Below are positions 62,598 through 64,000 of a stretch of DNA of 64,000 bases, in pieces. Source of the DNA: Ohtaekwangia sp966211525 (lineage in GTDB: Bacteria > Bacteroidota > Bacteroidia > Cytophagales > Cyclobacteriaceae); NCBI GenBank assembly GCA_966211525.1, contig CBIHOZ010000008.1, positions 1-64,000 on the forward strand. The letters run 5' to 3'. The notes beneath the pieces are model-generated. The model saw nothing but the letters and a program-made list of their open reading frames with translations, ran no database searches and was not told the DNA's origin. Position numbers and translations under genes: made by a program. The first letter of the stretch is position 1. Every line of letters begins with the position of its first letter.

Positions 62598-64000
62598 ATG
62601 AAGAAAGTACTGCTGATCCTGTTGTTGGGTATATATGGCAACCTCCGGGCACAACACGGAAATGATTCCATCTTTGTATTGCCGGACACTGCCAAACCCG
62701 TTACACTTGAAAACTTTTATCAATTGGTAACACGATACCACCCGGTGGTGAAGCAAACCAATTTACTCTCCGATGTTGCCAAACAGGAAATACGTTTGGC
62801 GCGCGGTAATTTTGATCCGAAGATTGAAAGCGAATTCCTGCTGAAGCACTATAACAATACGGAATACTATCGCCTGTTCAACGGAGGTATAAAGTTCCCG
62901 ACAGCCAGCCCGATAACGCCCACCGTTGGTATCGAGCGAAATACCGGAGACCGGCTGAACCCGGAGCACTATATATCCGGCGAGTATAATTACCAGCAAC
63001 TCTATGCCGGTATAGCGTTGCCGTTAGGACAAGGATTGCTGACGGACGAACGCAGAACAGCACTCAAGCAAGCGCAGTTGTTCAGCGAGATGATGGAAGC
63101 CGAACAGGTAAAGCTTATCAACAAATTGCTACTGGAGGCAGCAAAAGATTACTGGCAATGGTACTACAGTTACTATAACTATCGCCTCGCTATACGCACA
63201 ACGGCCATTGCGGAAGAAATATTCCGGAGAGTAAAAATGAACTTTGAAGGTGGCGAGCTGGCTACGATGGATACGGTGCAGGCCAACATCACGTTGCTGG
63301 AGCGACAGGTAAATATGCAGGAAGCACTGCTGACGCTGAGAAACAGCACAATTAAAGTATCAACTTACTTATGGGACAGTACGATGAACCCGGTAGACCT
63401 GTCATTGCAACACGCACCGGTTGTTCCTTCATCGTCCATTGTACTTTCGCAGAATATACTCGAAGAATTGATGGGTGAAGCAAAAGTAAACCACCCGGAG
63501 TTACGCAAGCTCGATCTGAAGATCCAGCAACTGGAACTTGACAGAAGACTGGCATCGGAGTATATGAAACCACGCGTCAATGTTTCATACTATATGCTGA
63601 ATCAGCCTTTTACTCCCGAGGGCACCAGCAACTCGTTTGTGCTGGACGATAACTATAAACTCGGCATCGACTTCTCTATACCTATATTTCTGAGAAAAGA
63701 AAGAGCGAAGGTTGCACAGACAAGATTAAAGATCACAAACACAACGTACGATCGCGATATAACACGAAGGCAGATCATGAATGATATCCAGGCAGCCTAT
63801 AATCAACTGCTCAACAACGGAGTCATCCTTCAACAGCAACGTTCCATGGTTGACAATTATAACCGGTTGATGAATGCGGAATTGCTCAACCTCGAAAATG
63901 GCGAGAGCGATTTATTCAAGATCAACGTTCAGCAGGAAAAGCTTTTCAATGCACAATCGAAACTTATCAAGACTATAGCGGAGTATGAAAAGCAGAAGTC
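62598..64000 (+). CDS. TolC-family outer-membrane protein, cut by the window end
   Basis: The frame starts at ATG 62598 and is open to the right edge (467 codons visible). It has a signal peptide (MKKVLLILLLGIYGNLRAQ), then TolC-type repeats: LENFYQLVTRYHPVVKQTNL, LARGNFDPKIESEFLLKHYN, and FRRVKMNFEGGELATMDTVQ, and a second repeat starting LMGEAKVNHPELRKLDLKIQ and GIDFSIPIFLRKERAKVAQ. The family builds the outer-membrane exit duct for tripartite export. It completes the TetR-ABC-HlyD-TolC operon. The 3' end is not seen. Confidence 0.92.
   Translation, partial: MKKVLLILLLGIYGNLRAQHGNDSIFVLPDTAKPVTLENFYQLVTRYHPVVKQTNLLSDVAKQEIRLARGNFDPKIESEFLLKHYNNTEYYRLFNGGIKFPTASPITPTVGIERNTGDRLNPEHYISGEYNYQQLYAGIALPLGQGLLTDERRTALKQAQLFSEMMEAEQVKLINKLLLEAAKDYWQWYYSYYNYRLAIRTTAIAEEIFRRVKMNFEGGELATMDTVQANITLLERQVNMQEALLTLRNSTIKVSTYLWDSTMNPVDLSLQHAPVVPSSSIVLSQNILEELMGEAKVNHPELRKLDLKIQQLELDRRLASEYMKPRVNVSYYMLNQPFTPEGTSNSFVLDDNYKLGIDFSIPIFLRKERAKVAQTRLKITNTTYDRDITRRQIMNDIQAAYNQLLNNGVILQQQRSMVDNYNRLMNAELLNLENGESDLFKINVQQEKLFNAQSKLIKTIAEYEKQK

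Noticed and set aside
1..64000. tRNA, rRNA, insertion sequences or phage genes
   Set aside because: No cloverleaf-like segment, rRNA motif, transposase or integrase was recognised in the gaps or frames. A tRNAscan and ISfinder search would settle this.

Overview
The window comes from a member of the Bacteroidota, probably a Cytophagales/Chitinophagales-type soil or freshwater organism. The evidence is a SusC/SusD pair with a DUF3823 lipoprotein, an Oar-like TonB receptor, a type IX secretion C-terminal domain, large two-domain FtsX-type permeases, and starts that rarely show a Shine-Dalgarno sequence. No rRNA or tRNA gene, CRISPR array, transposase or prophage gene was seen. TATA-containing words, and with them the Ile codon ATA, look unusually common.

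Layout. 0-16 kb: a Rof-like small protein, a CPA1 Na+/H+ antiporter, an APC permease, two MacB/FtsX-type permeases, a four-PAS histidine kinase, and an AraC regulator with two small membrane proteins. 16-20.7 kb: a frameshifted DUF4136 lipoprotein, a Tat-exported TIM-barrel isomerase, then two SDR oxidoreductases and an AraC regulator, where both SDR genes carry the same bipartite promoter motif. 20.7-33.5 kb: a polysaccharide utilisation locus (GH99-like, DUF3823, SusD, SusC, GH92) pointing to alpha-mannan or mannose-rich glycans. Divergent from it is an unusual membrane-spanning regulator (periplasmic lectin-like/Kelch sensor, one membrane helix, cytoplasmic SARP-like DNA-binding domain). 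33.5-40.2 kb: an ABC exporter, three more SDRs, two AraC/TetR regulators and a DinB protein. The TetR gene and its neighbouring SDR operon share a perfect palindromic operator. 41-48 kb: a secreted beta-helix/PKD/malectin protein with a T9SS tail, a glycerophosphodiesterase and an Oar-like receptor. 48.4-55.2 kb: a five-gene, overlapping MoxR-vWA-beta-propeller (bpX) ternary system. 55.4-57.2 kb: a protein made only of helicase-associated (HA) repeats. 57.5-64 kb: a DinB protein, then a TetR-ABC-HlyD-TolC export operon whose ABC protein has lost most catalytic residues.

Most interesting. (1) The MoxR-vWA-bpX operon is a predicted conflict system known mainly from genome analysis. Here its vWA has a degenerate metal site, the vWA-propeller protein ends in a ribosomal L7/L12-like domain, and one bpX gene has an in-frame stop. 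(2) Six intergenic elements share one architecture (a run of short repeated words, a spacer, then the reverse complement of the same words), but four of the five word sets occur only once. Each right arm sits at the stop codon of a minus-strand reading frame, and two elements with the same word bracket the bpX operon. (3) The Kelch-SARP regulator beside the mannan locus. (4) The duplicated AraC-type promoter and the twin TetR operators, which assign regulators to targets from sequence alone.
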